This document shows positions 38,274 through 48,436 of a stretch of 64,000 nt of DNA, piece by piece (within the stretch, counting starts at the first letter, position 1; every line of letters starts with the position of its first letter). The translations under genes and the position numbers were made by a program. The notes below the pieces were generated by a model. The model was not told where the DNA came from. It searched no databases and saw only the letters and a program-made list of their open reading frames with translations. Source of the DNA: JALHST01 sp963798435. GTDB taxonomy: Bacteria > Bacteroidota > Bacteroidia > Flavobacteriales > Flavobacteriaceae. Location of the stretch: NCBI GenBank assembly GCA_963798435.1, contig CAWCTF010000004.1, positions 372,001 through 436,000 on the forward strand, read 5' to 3'.

Positions 38274-38958
38274 TTAATTTTTAATACGTTTAAATTCTAT
38301 GAAGTCGTAGTTCATTTGTCCAACTGATTCGGTATGCAAGGTAATTGTTTGAATGTCCTTTTTTTAAGTGAATTTGCCCTAGGTTTTCAGCATAGTTCCA
38401 ATGGTGCCATTGACGCCAGGCTATGGGGTCGTCTTTATCAAAAGTGGATGCTATATTTAATAACCCAGAACCCCTTTTGTCTTGCGACGCAATACTGATT
38501 TGCCCATTTTGATTGGCTGTGTACATCAGTCCAATTTGATAGGTTCCCGATTTTTTGACATTTACGGTATATTTAGTCCATTCGCCAGGTTCTGTCCACC
38601 CTAAATACAACTGCCCTTCTTTTGGCAGGACCCTATTATATTTCGAATTATCGATACTATCATGATACTTCGTAAACGAAATATCTGGGGCCTCCCCCTG
38701 TCTAAATGTACTTAAATAGTCTTTTCCCTTGTTCAGATTGCCACTGCCATGATTTATGGTATCTACATCATGGTACCCGATGCCTTCACCGCCAAGATTA
38801 TAAAATTCACATTGAATTTTACCAGGTATTTCGGGAAGATTTTCAGGAAAAAGCGATTCAAGTTGCCCCTGATTATTCAAGGCGAGACTTTTGGTACCAT
38901 GGCACGATATTAATAGACCGAAAAGAATACTATTAAGAATATATTTTGAATAGCGCAT
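38274..38958 (-). pseudogene. CBM6-like carbohydrate-binding lipoprotein, frameshifted in an A7 tract near its 3' end
   Basis: The lipoprotein start MRYSKYILNSILFGLLISC has its lipobox Cys at residue 19. The body has a CBM6 pattern (IQCEFYNLGGEGIGYHDVD, EPGEWTKYTVNVKKSGTYQI). The open frame ends as LAYRISWTNELRLHRI, but the alternate frame after the seven-A run (+ strand T7 near 38359) gives DIQTITLHTESVGQMNYDFI and EFKRIKN, the expected CBM6 C-terminus with its closing LHTESVGQMNYDFIEF strands. One A fewer restores it. Options are a pseudogene, slippage or an assembly error. It would bind glycans at the cell surface. Confidence 0.7.
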
Positions 38959-39380
38959 TTTCCAAGTACGTTAATAACAACACGAATCTAAGTCAGATTT
39001 TGGAAAATTCCCAAACATTGCCATACCTACTGTCAATAGACATCCCAGACTTGGAAGTCTATTCAAAAATAGCTGTTACAGGAAGGTATTCTTGACGCCC
39101 CCATTCACCTGCAAATTTGGGTACTGATCACCAAAGCACCTAAAAGACCCCCTCATTGATCTGCTGGTGGTTGTGTCATCGCAAAAGGCCTTTTTTTTCT
39201 TTTTTGGGGATTTTGGATGTTGCTTTATCTGCCTCAGCAAGTGCGCCGTTTTCTACTATTTGGAAACTTCAACAATATAGTTTAAGCTCGTTTGCCAATG
39301 CCCCGTAATTATATATTCTGATATTTTTTTTGGTGGCGGAAGAACAAAGAGGTAGCAAATCAAGTAGACTGGGTCGCGAT
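38959..39380. other. Intergenic gap without recognised content
   Basis: About 420 bp between the CBM6-like gene and the permease cluster. No gene, RNA or clear terminator was seen. Confidence 0.4.
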
Positions 39381-41804
39381 TTATTCATTTCGCAACGAAT
39401 TCACCGGATTCGCCATGGCCGCCTTAAAACTTTGCCAGCTTACAGTGAGTAATGCGATTGTCAAGGCTATGATTCCCGCTAATGCAAAAATCCACCAACT
39501 CAAGGTCGTTTTATAGGCAAAGCCTTCCAACCATTTGTGCATGGCGTACCATGAAATGGGTATGGCGATTAGAAAGGCCATACCCACCCATTTTACAAAA
39601 TCCTTGTTAAGCAGTGACAGAATTTGCGGTATAGTGGCTCCGTTGACCTTTCGAATCCCTATTTCCTTTTTTCGTTGTACTACCGTATACGATGTAAACC
39701 CAAAAAGCCCCAAGGAGGCAATAAAAATAGCCAATACCGTAAAAATCTGGAATGCCGATCCAAAGGTCTTTTCCTCATTATATTGGGCTTCATAATTTTG
39801 GTCCAAAAAGGTATAGTTAAATGTACTTAGCGGAAATAAATCCTTCCACTGACCTTCGATTTGAGCAATTGCCCGGTTCATTCCCGTGGCCGAGAGGGCA
39901 TCTGCATCCATTTTGATCAACATATATCTGAGATTCAGATCATATCGTATGATCATTGGTTCGATTCGGGCTTTTAGGCCAAAATGATGATAATCTTCCA
40001 AAATCCCTGAAATGACCCAATCCTGATTCCAAAATTTAACGATTTTACCTACTGCGTCTTCCATATTGGAGATTCCCATGTGCCTTACAAAGGTCTCGTT
40101 CATGACAATGCTATTGCTATGACCTTGAGAATTTTCCAAAAACGGACCTCCGGCCACAAACTTCATATCCATCATATCAAAGTATTCGGGGCCTACCGAA
40201 TAATTGTACCAAATCCTCGAATCGTCCCTCCTCCCGTCAGGAAAAGTAATACCAACATTCGAGTTCAGATGATCATAACCGCCTCCTGGATAGGTTTGTG
40301 CCAAGACCGTAGATTTTACAAATGGAATTTTCCTTAATTCACCTTTTAAGGTGGTCATCCCATTTCGTACTAATGAATCAGGCTCATTTGTAAGTACTTT
40401 GCCGTTCACTGCCAAGACCTGCTCCAATTTGGCACCAATCGGTTGGTCTTGCAGGAAGTTGATCTGTTTGCTAACAACGATGGTCCCAACAAGCAAGCCT
40501 ATCGTTGCAAAAAACTGGCCGGTAATCAATGCCTTTCTAATGATCAGTCCTCTGCCGGAAGTATTCAGTTTTCCCTTAAGGGCCGTGGCAGGGGCATAAT
40601 TGCTAAGCATCACGGCTGGATATACCCCAGAGACCAGGGCTCCTAGTAGGATGAACGCGAGCATGGGTATAAACTGACCAATATCCGAAAAGCCTATAGA
40701 AAGTTCTTTATGAATAAAGTTGTTAAAAATGGGTACTACGATCAGCAGAATCATGCAGGCCATTATAATTGCAGCCAAATTGAGCAGCAATGATTCCAAC
40801 AACGATTGTATGATAATCTGGGGCCTTTGTGCGCCGGCCACTTTGCGGATTCCCGTTTCCTTGGCCCTTTCCCCTGATTTGGCAGAAGAAAGATTTACAT
40901 AATTGAGCCAAGAAAGAAAAATTATAATCAGCGCGATTGCATACAGGAAACGTACCCTGCTCGCACTACCATTTGCCTCGGCCTCAAAAGGTTTGTCAGA
41001 ATACAGGTGAATGTCTTCCAAGGGTTCTATATTATGCCTTTCATACGGCAAGCTTTCTATCTTTAAACTATTGATCTTTTTTTTCAAAAGAGATGCGTCC
41101 GAGTCCTTATCCAGTTTGATGTAAGTGTATAAATTGTTGCTGTTCCAGTTGGGTTTTGGGTCATTTGGGTATGCCTCCCAACTCATGGCGGTAGCAAATG
41201 AAATCAAAAAATCGTTTTTCATATGGGTGTTCTCGGGCAGGTCTTTCATAATACCATCGACCGTAAAGAGGGTGTTTCCACCAAAGACAACTTGGAGGGA
41301 TTTTCCCATGGGATCTTCATTTCCAAAGATCTTCCTGGCAAGTGATTCTGACAACAAGAGTGTGTATGGCTCTTGTAACACCGAATGAAAATTACCTTTC
41401 AGTAGGGGATATTTAAAAAGGTCAAAATAAGTAGCGTCGGCCAATGCCCCCCGCTCACCACTTACGATATTGGAATTATACATGAAGGTGACCTCCTTGA
41501 GGTGTGATAGGCGTACAAACTCCTTTATCTCTGGAAATTTCTCCCGTAAGGTCGGGCCACTCGAATTGTAGGTCTCGGCATCGCCCGGGACAAAAACACC
41601 ATCCTCGGTATAATCCATATATACCCTGTACACATTTTCAGAACCCTCAAATTTGTCATAGCTGTATTCGTAATTGACATAGAGCATTATCAACACAAAG
41701 GAGGCTATCCCGATCGCTAGACCAAAAATGTTGATAAAGGAGTACAGCTTGTTCTTGAGTAGATAGCGAGTTGCGATTTTCAGGAAGAGGGTGTACATAT
41801 GCAT
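39381..41804 (-). CDS. MacB/FtsX-type ABC permease (third of three tandem copies)
   Basis: An ~807-aa inner-membrane protein with two FtsX units. TM1 is in SFINIFGLAIGIASFVLIMLYV, then a MacB periplasmic core domain; three TMs follow around residues 285-400 (AKETGIRKVAGAQRPQIIIQSLLESL). A second periplasmic domain comes next, and a final FtsX triad follows (GLFGFTSYTVVQRKKEIGIRKVNGATIPQILSLLNKDF). The start may be ATG 41804 or 41798 (MYTLFLKIATRYLLKNK). It ends with NPVNSLRNE, the family's usual tail. It is 10 bp downstream of a paralog. No ATPase is adjacent. It likely belongs to a mechanotransmission or antimicrobial-peptide-type exporter. Confidence 0.88.
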   Translation of the reverse strand: MHMYTLFLKIATRYLLKNKLYSFINIFGLAIGIASFVLIMLYVNYEYSYDKFEGSENVYRVYMDYTEDGVFVPGDAETYNSSGPTLREKFPEIKEFVRLSHLKEVTFMYNSNIVSGERGALADATYFDLFKYPLLKGNFHSVLQEPYTLLLSESLARKIFGNEDPMGKSLQVVFGGNTLFTVDGIMKDLPENTHMKNDFLISFATAMSWEAYPNDPKPNWNSNNLYTYIKLDKDSDASLLKKKINSLKIESLPYERHNIEPLEDIHLYSDKPFEAEANGSASRVRFLYAIALIIIFLSWLNYVNLSSAKSGERAKETGIRKVAGAQRPQIIIQSLLESLLLNLAAIIMACMILLIVVPIFNNFIHKELSIGFSDIGQFIPMLAFILLGALVSGVYPAVMLSNYAPATALKGKLNTSGRGLIIRKALITGQFFATIGLLVGTIVVSKQINFLQDQPIGAKLEQVLAVNGKVLTNEPDSLVRNGMTTLKGELRKIPFVKSTVLAQTYPGGGYDHLNSNVGITFPDGRRDDSRIWYNYSVGPEYFDMMDMKFVAGGPFLENSQGHSNSIVMNETFVRHMGISNMEDAVGKIVKFWNQDWVISGILEDYHHFGLKARIEPMIIRYDLNLRYMLIKMDADALSATGMNRAIAQIEGQWKDLFPLSTFNYTFLDQNYEAQYNEEKTFGSAFQIFTVLAIFIASLGLFGFTSYTVVQRKKEIGIRKVNGATIPQILSLLNKDFVKWVGMAFLIAIPISWYAMHKWLEGFAYKTTLSWWIFALAGIIALTIALLTVSWQSFKAAMANPVNSLRNE

Positions 41805-41814
41805 TAAATTTTGA

Positions 41815-44247
41815 TTACTCTGTTCGCAAACTTTTTACCGGGTTGGCAAGGGCCGATTTGATCGATTGAAAGCCCACCGTTAGCAAGGTAATGACCAACG
41901 CAGCGCTGCCCGCTAGCACAAATACCCACCAATGTATCGCTATTTTATAGGTGAAGCCTTCTAGCCATATGTTCATAAAGTAATAGGCCAATGGAAAGGC
42001 AACAATAAAAGCAATTGTTACCAGTTTTAAAAAATCCTTGGTCAAAAGGGCCACGACAGAATTTACGCTTGCCCCGAGTACTTTTCGTATGCCGATTTCT
42101 TTTTTCTTCTGCTCGGCCATATAGGAGACCAATCCAAACAATCCAAGGCTACTGATTAAAATAGCCAGTATCGTAAATACGATGGATATTTTGGCCAACC
42201 GTTGTTCCTCCTCAAAAAGTTTTTGAACTTGTTGGTCCACAAAGGTGTATTCAAAAGGAGTTTCCTTGGTGAAGTCTGTCCATTTCTCCCCTAATTTTGA
42301 CAACAGGGTATTAAAGTCGGCGGTCTTGGTTCTCATAACAATCCACCCTGGGCGGTCTTCATTAAAGATTGCAATGGGAGCAATACTTTCGGTTAGCGGT
42401 GCATAATGGTAGTCTTCAAGAACCCCAATAATGCTATAGGTCTGAGTTTCACCTTCATAGGTATTTGCTACCTTGGTTGAAAGGGCTTCATCCAAAGGAA
42501 TTCCGAGGGACTTCAATACGGCTCTGTTTACTATAATGTTCTCTGTACTATCGTTGGGCCTGAAATCCCTCCCGGCTATAAGTTTCATGCCAACCGTATT
42601 AATATATCCCGGGCTCATACCACTATACCGGATCACGGTCATCTTGGTAGGGTCAGCTCCTGGTAAATGGCCGCCAAAATCCCCAAAAATGCGTTGAGAG
42701 GGATAATCGTTGGTGCCGGCTATCGCTTCAACTCCAGAGATAGTCGCAAACTGTTCTTTGATTGCATCAAAACGACTGGAGGTTTCAGAAGTGCCTAAAC
42801 GCACTGCGAGCAGATTTTCTTGACGAAACCCTAAATCCTTATGTTGCCCATAACGTACTTGTTGCACAATTATGATTACTGCAACAATCAATGATGTCGA
42901 CACGATAAATTGGAAAATGACCAAAACCTTTCTAAACCCCGCCCCACCTGATGCTGTTTGAGCAATCCCTCCTTTTAAGGCCTTTACGGGTTTGATTGCC
43001 GCCAAAATCAATGCGGGATAAACGCCTGCCAATACCCCAGTACCAATGGCCAGTCCCAACAAAAGCAATACGACTTTGTAGTTTAAAATGTCTGATATGC
43101 CCAAATCACTTTGCCCCAACTCATTGATAAAAGGCAGTACCAAGATAACTAGTGGAATACTTATTAAGGTGGCGAAAATCGTCAACAGGACAGACTCTCC
43201 GAGAAATTGATACAGTAAAGAACCCTTATCGGCGCCAACTACTTTTCGAACCCCTATTTCTTTGGCTCTTTTGTTAGCAAAAGCAGTACGCAGGTTGACA
43301 AAATTAATACAGGCAACTGCTAAAATGATACCCGCCAAAATAAGCAGGGTATACAAAAAACCGATATCGGATACAGCTTCCAATTGTGGGGCTATCCCTT
43401 TCGAATAAAGATGAATATCGCGTATTGGCTGTAAAAGCAACGTTTTTTCAAATCCGGCATCGGCCAAATCCTTGGCGCCCCTTCGTTGTAAAAACCCGGG
43501 AAGTTTTTTTTCTAAACCCATAGCACTCGCTCCTGGGGCCAATTTTACATAGCTGTATACAAAATTTTGAGTGGCATAATTCTGGACGCTCATAACGAAT
43601 TGTCCTACCCCCGGGGTATTCATACTTATAATATAATTTGGGTTGAGGTGCGTCTTGCTAAAATCATCTTTAAAAACCGCGGTTACGGTCTTAGTCGCAG
43701 CTTGATCTCCGGCCCCTATGACTACATTTCGATTCAGGGCACGTTCGTTTCCAAAAATTCTTTTTGCCAAGGTGGCCGAGAGCGCAATTGAATTCGAAGC
43801 TTCCAATGCACTTTTCGCGGTGCCTTCTAATAAGGGATAATCAAAAATTTTAAAGAATGTAGAGTCGGCTACATACCCCCTTTCTGCATAGTGGCTTTCC
43901 ATAGATTCTGCCATACGGATGGGGGAGTCGAACTGTTGCATATATACGATTCGGCACGCTTCTTCAATTTCAGGAAAATCCTCTTTCATTGCAAAAGCAA
44001 TTGGTGGGCCAGCTGCAGGCGAATCGGTATCTGGGGAGTCACTTCCCGGGTGTACGATCTTGGTTCTGATCCTGTAAATGGAGTCGGCATCGGTAAAATG
44101 AGTGTCGTATCCCATTTGTGCTAATACATATATCAGAATACACAAGCAACTCGCGGTGCCTACGGTAAGACCTAGGAGATTGATACCTGTTTGTAGCTTG
44201 TTTTTGGTTAGATTCCTCCACGCGATTTTAAGATAGTTCTTTAACAT
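41815..44247 (-). CDS. MacB/FtsX-type ABC permease (second of three tandem copies)
   Basis: An 810-aa paralog of its neighbours: MLKNYLKIAWRNLTKNKLQ, TM1, a periplasmic MacB core domain, an FtsX triad starting at AKEIGVRKVVGADKGSLLYQ, a second periplasmic domain, and the terminal triad with LVSYMAEQKKKEIGIRKVLGASVNSVVALL. The final ANPVKSLRTE matches the C-termini of the other two. The start ATG at 44247 follows a 52-bp gap. Partner ATPase and substrate are not visible from the context. Confidence 0.9.
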   Translation of the reverse strand: MLKNYLKIAWRNLTKNKLQTGINLLGLTVGTASCLCILIYVLAQMGYDTHFTDADSIYRIRTKIVHPGSDSPDTDSPAAGPPIAFAMKEDFPEIEEACRIVYMQQFDSPIRMAESMESHYAERGYVADSTFFKIFDYPLLEGTAKSALEASNSIALSATLAKRIFGNERALNRNVVIGAGDQAATKTVTAVFKDDFSKTHLNPNYIISMNTPGVGQFVMSVQNYATQNFVYSYVKLAPGASAMGLEKKLPGFLQRRGAKDLADAGFEKTLLLQPIRDIHLYSKGIAPQLEAVSDIGFLYTLLILAGIILAVACINFVNLRTAFANKRAKEIGVRKVVGADKGSLLYQFLGESVLLTIFATLISIPLVILVLPFINELGQSDLGISDILNYKVVLLLLGLAIGTGVLAGVYPALILAAIKPVKALKGGIAQTASGGAGFRKVLVIFQFIVSTSLIVAVIIIVQQVRYGQHKDLGFRQENLLAVRLGTSETSSRFDAIKEQFATISGVEAIAGTNDYPSQRIFGDFGGHLPGADPTKMTVIRYSGMSPGYINTVGMKLIAGRDFRPNDSTENIIVNRAVLKSLGIPLDEALSTKVANTYEGETQTYSIIGVLEDYHYAPLTESIAPIAIFNEDRPGWIVMRTKTADFNTLLSKLGEKWTDFTKETPFEYTFVDQQVQKLFEEEQRLAKISIVFTILAILISSLGLFGLVSYMAEQKKKEIGIRKVLGASVNSVVALLTKDFLKLVTIAFIVAFPLAYYFMNIWLEGFTYKIAIHWWVFVLAGSAALVITLLTVGFQSIKSALANPVKSLRTE

Positions 44248-44299
44248 GGTTCAGCTATTTTATTTTTTAACACCCTTTGTATAAAAATAGGAGCTATTC

Positions 44300-46713
44300 T
44301 TATTCGGTTCGTAAACTTTTTACCGGGTTGACCAAAGCCGCTTTGACTGCATGAAAACTTACGGTCATCAAGGCAACGAAACCTACTAAAATTGCTACTC
44401 CTATAAATGTCAACGGATTTATTTCTATACGATATTCATAGTTCTCAATCCATTTCTGCATGGCGAACCAGGCCAGTGGAATCGCAATCAAAAGGCTTAT
44501 CAACACCAATTTCAAAAAATGCAAGGAAAACATCGAAACAATTTCCCGTACCGACGCCCCCATAACTTTTCGAATGCCTATTTCCTTGGTACGCAACTCG
44601 ATTACGAACAACGATATGGCAAAAAGCCCCAAGCAGGAGAGAAAAATGGCAATCCCCGAAGCAATACCGAATACTTGGGTCATCGCGCTTTCGCTTTCGA
44701 ACCAGGCCTGAAGGTTTTCGTCTAAAAAAGAGGCATTGAATACAGCATCGTCCGTAATCTTTTCCCAAACCTGTGTCAGTTTTGCCATGGTCTTTACTGG
44801 GTCGCCTGAACGAACTTTTAAAAAAATGTAATTGATGGCCCTTTCTGATGCTAAATGAATAGCAATGGGGAGTGTTTTTTCAGAGGGGGAGTGTAAATTA
44901 AAATCTGCAACTACACCAATAATATGATCGCTTGAAATATCATTATCGGGGCCCAAATATTTGCCTATGGGATCCGGTTCGCCCATTGCCTTTGCAAAAC
45001 TCTCGGTTATCACGACAGCATTCACCGTATCGGTCGCGAATTCAGGACTGAAATCCCTTCCTTCAAGAATCGGAATCTGTAGGGTCTTCAGAAAGTCAAA
45101 ATCAGAATAAAGCTGATCAGCCGAAATCTTGTTTTGAATATATGCAAAGTCCCCGGTTTCCCGAAAGGTTACACGGTCCTTACCCCTACCCAGATTGCTG
45201 GTACTCCCGGTAATCGAAAGAATATCGGGATCATTGCCGAGCTCGTTTCTCATGCGGGCCAAAACATTGTGCCCATCATCCTGAACGCTAATGGGAATGC
45301 TAATGACCTGTTCCCGTTCAAAACCAATCGGCTTAAGTCGTAAATACTCCAATTGCTGGCCGGCGATCCAACTAACACAGATCAAGACACTTGAAATCGC
45401 GAATTGACTAATCAACATGGTATTTCTTAGGCTCCCTGGCTTTTCGGTCGAAACGTTTCCCTTTAAGAATGTCAACAAGGCTAAAATTGGCCATTTTTAG
45501 TGCAGGGTAGCCTCCGGCTATTAAGGTCACTGCCTAAAAATACGCCCATCATAACGGCCAGAAAACCAGGTTGAACGAGCTCGGCAAGATGTAGGTGCAA
45601 GTCGAGCTGCCCGTTCATTAGAACCAAAAGTTGGTATGCCAAAAAGAGTCCGGTTATAAAACCGATAAAATAGAGGAGAAGAGCTTCAAACCATAATTGT
45701 ACTAAAAGTTGGCCTTTAAAAGCCCCCAGCGTTTTTCGTACACCCAATTCGCGACTTCTTTTAAAGGATTGTGCCACGGTAAGGTTCACAAAATTAAAAC
45801 ACGCTATAAGAAGGATAAATACTCCCAGTCCTATAATGGCATACACTAGTGCCTTTGGGACACCGCGATCCCCTGAAAAATGAATATCATCAATATTCGT
45901 CAAATTTAAGGCCATCAATTCCTGAGTTTGTTTGATCTCAGGGTGTTGTGTTTTGAGGTCAGCCAATTGGTCGGTATAATTGATCTCAACAAAAGGGACC
46001 AATTTACTTTCCACAATCTTCGGAGAACTTTTTTTTGAAATCTTGACAAAAACGCTGGAGGCATTGTTCCCCCAATTATTCTTGTTCGCCAGATAATCAA
46101 CTTTTGTTTCAATCCTTGCGATGGCGTCAAATCGTATACTCGAGTTTTCAGGGCCGTCTTTTGCCAATGCTGATACGGTAAAGTATTTTTCTTCCCCGGG
46201 CCGTCCTATTTTCAATTCTTTTCCGATAGGGTCAGTCCCTCCAAAAATGGCTTGCGCCGTACGTTCGCTAAGTACAATATCCTGGAGGCCTGAGAGTGGG
46301 GAGGTCGTATTCCCGGAAATCAGTGGAAAATTGAACACTTCGAAAAATTCTGGGTCGGTCCGTACGATCAATCGTTCAAAATTCCTATTGTTATAGGCCA
46401 TATTTTCGGGCATTCCCATGTTGACCGTTACGGCGGCATCCACATCGGGAATCTCCGATTTTAGAGCGGAGGCAAGGGCTAAAGGCATTTGTGAACTACG
46501 TTCGGGACCATCGGCAGTATTTGAAAAGCGCGAGACCCGGAACAACAGGTCTTTATCCCGGTGAAATGAATCGAAGCTAAATTGAAAATAAGCAATCAAA
46601 AAGAGTACTGTACAGATTGAAAATGCCACGGCCAATCCGGTAATATGGATAAAGGAATGAAGGCGATTTCTTTTGATATTGCGCCAAGCTGGCTTTAAAT
46701 AGTTCTGCAACAT
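44300..46713 (-). pseudogene. MacB/FtsX-type ABC permease (first of three tandem copies), two frameshifts
   Basis: The N-terminal half (MLQNYLKPAWRNIKRNRLHS to LAVMMGVFLG) and the C-terminal half (GNVSTEKPGSLRNTMLISQF to NPVKSLRTE) lie in different frames. Reading through needs removal of one G near 45527, giving VTLIAGGYPALKMANFSLVD, and of one A near 45458, joining ILKG to NVSTEKPG. The TTG that opens the C-terminal frame is therefore not a real start. Restored length (~805 aa) equals that of its two paralogs. Either the gene is dead or the region has indel errors. The remaining motifs (KEIGIRKVMGASVREIVSMF) look well conserved. Confidence 0.8.
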
Positions 46714-47182
46714 GATTGCTCAGTTATGAATGAATTCAATTTCGAGATCCTATTTAAACAGGTAAAGATTCAAACAGGGGCCCCCTTGTGCTGATACATT
46801 ATTGTCGAAAAGCATGCCAACAACTTAATAGATTAATTATCAACTTGTTATAGCTATTTATTAATTTTGTTGTCCTAAATAGTGTAAAACATTTTTACAG
46901 AATCTGTAAAAAAGATGTACATCCGTGTTGAATTAGAAGTGGCCTTCGGCACGAGGCAACCCAACCTACCACGATGCATTTGAAGGCAGATGAAAAAGAA
47001 GCATGTTTAAAGAGTGATGGAGTAAGTTTTTCTTCGGGGTCCTCAATTATGACCCTGCTTTTACTATAATCAGCGATTCAAACATGGGTATCCTCCATTT
47101 ATGCATGTTGGATTCCCGAAAGGATTCGCGCAGGTTCAATGAAAATATATACCTTATCTTAGAATTAGAAATTTACTGGATT
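46714..47182. other. Intergenic region between the permease cluster and a small membrane protein
   Basis: About 470 bp, presumably with divergent promoters. A TAATTTTG octamer lies near 46860 on the plus strand, but its distance from the next start is large. No other feature was recognised. Confidence 0.35.
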
Positions 47183-47362
47183 ATGAAGACAAGTACGTTT
47201 GAAAAAGTGATTCTTGGAGCGGCTTTTTTTTCGATGGCATTTTCCATTGTATTATGGATCCTGTATGCCAATTTAACAGCTGTTTTTGTTGGACTATGGG
47301 TACCTAGCATTTTGGTATTAGGAGTATTCTTAAAACTTAAGGGAGCGGAGGAGGCCATTTAG
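47183..47362 (+). CDS. Small two-helix membrane protein (59 aa), unknown
   Basis: MKTSTFEKVILGAAFFSMAF leads into a first TM (to WILYANLTA); a second TM follows (VFVGLWVPSILVLGVFLKL) with a charged tail KGAEEAI. The frame extends upstream to 47084, but ATG 47183 gives a compact two-TM protein and is preferred. Many flavobacteria carry orphan peptides of this shape; no function is known. Confidence 0.55.
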   Translation: MKTSTFEKVILGAAFFSMAFSIVLWILYANLTAVFVGLWVPSILVLGVFLKLKGAEEAI

Positions 47363-47736
47363 AAACTGTTCCCAATCTTAAATCCTGAGTCTCAACGAGT
47401 TCGGTTTCGAAAATTGACAAAGGAGGACCAGGATGGGGCTGTTATTTAGTAGATGGCATGCATTTTATAGGTGCATTCGCCCAAACAATTGTCCCTAATT
47501 CCGAGCAATGCCTAGGTTGAATATTAACAATTTAGGCAAGGTTGGACTTGGCAGGAGGATCGTGTCGAAAAAAGAGTATCTCAATATTTTAGCCGTGCAC
47601 AATTTTTGTAGGAAAAATCTGTTATAGTTACTTCAATGTACCGTTGAACTTTTTTAATGGTAGTTTATCCGTCAGCATAAAATGAACGCATCAATTGGCG
47701 GTTAATAGTACTGTAAACCCATGAAACCCCCCAATT
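47363..47736. other. Intergenic gap without recognised content
   Basis: About 370 bp of mixed composition; no gene, hairpin or repeat supported. Confidence 0.35.
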
Positions 47737-48306
47737 ATGAAGTGCAGTATACAATTTAAGTCCTACATGCCCTTGGCATGGTTCCTTCTTTTGACACCCT
47801 TGGTTGCCGGCGCCCAATGTGAGCTTTTTAAAAGCGAGATAAAAGGCGTTAAAAAAAATGTGACCCTTGTTAGCCAATTGGTCGATTCGTTGCAGACCTA
47901 CGCCGAATCTGCCGCCTTTGCCGCTCAATTTAATAGTGCCCGAGGTGATGTGCGAGTTGTGGAGCTCTTAACAGGTTTGGCTTTAAATGCTTCGGATGAG
48001 GCAGTGTCGATGGCCTCTGAGGCACAATACTTTTCAGAGGTCTGTAACATTGCAGAAGTAAAAAGTTATACGATAGATGCCGAAAGCCATGCCATCGACG
48101 CACGTGACTTTGCCAATGAAGCCTTTGAAAATGCCAAAAAAGCGAATACGGCCAAAAATTTAGGAGATATGCATTACTATATGCGAAAATCGCTGAATGC
48201 GAGTAGGGAGGCCCAAAAATCCGCCGACGATGCAGGCTATGCGGCAACGATTGCCCGCATGAGCTGTAACCATGATGATGTTCATGGTATCGGAAGCGAC
48301 GATTAA
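47737..48306 (+). CDS. Secreted alanine-rich helical protein of unknown function
   Basis: A 189-aa product with a signal peptide (MPLAWFLLLTPLVAGA, cut before QCELF). The rest is almost entirely helical and built from Ala/Ser/Asp/Glu-rich repeats (YAESAAFAAQFNSARGD, NASDEAVSMASEAQYFSEVC, YTIDAESHAIDARDFANEAF, NASREAQKSADDAGYAATIA), suggesting a periplasmic helical bundle. Three Cys residues in the mature part may form a disulfide. No family was recognised. A terminator follows. The start ATG 47737 may be 30 bp upstream of an alternative ATG at 47767. Confidence 0.65.
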   Translation: MKCSIQFKSYMPLAWFLLLTPLVAGAQCELFKSEIKGVKKNVTLVSQLVDSLQTYAESAAFAAQFNSARGDVRVVELLTGLALNASDEAVSMASEAQYFSEVCNIAEVKSYTIDAESHAIDARDFANEAFENAKKANTAKNLGDMHYYMRKSLNASREAQKSADDAGYAATIARMSCNHDDVHGIGSDD

Positions 48307-48346
48307 TTTGGCCGTTGTAACGGCTCTTATCAAAAAATAGGCACTT

Positions 48347-48374
48347 GCCCGATACCCATTGGTTTCGGGCTTTT
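48347..48374 (+). terminator. Rho-independent terminator of the secreted helical protein gene
   Basis: GCCCGA/TCGGGC stem with a 12-bp loop and TTTT tail. A smaller GCCGTT/AACGGC hairpin precedes it at 48311-48324. It faces the convergent acyl-CoA operon. Confidence 0.6.
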
Positions 48375-48436
48375 ACTATATAAGGAGATAGTTGCCAAGG
48401 GTATACAAATGTTCTACGCATTCCTGGCTTGCCCTT

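Noticed and set aside
45481..46713. Independent 410-aa permease
   Set aside because: It continues into the next frame after single-base shifts; it is half of one 805-aa permease.
47930..48421. 163-codon minus-strand frame
   Set aside because: Antisense to the secreted helical protein, runs through its terminator, and has a His/Tyr/Arg-rich non-protein composition.
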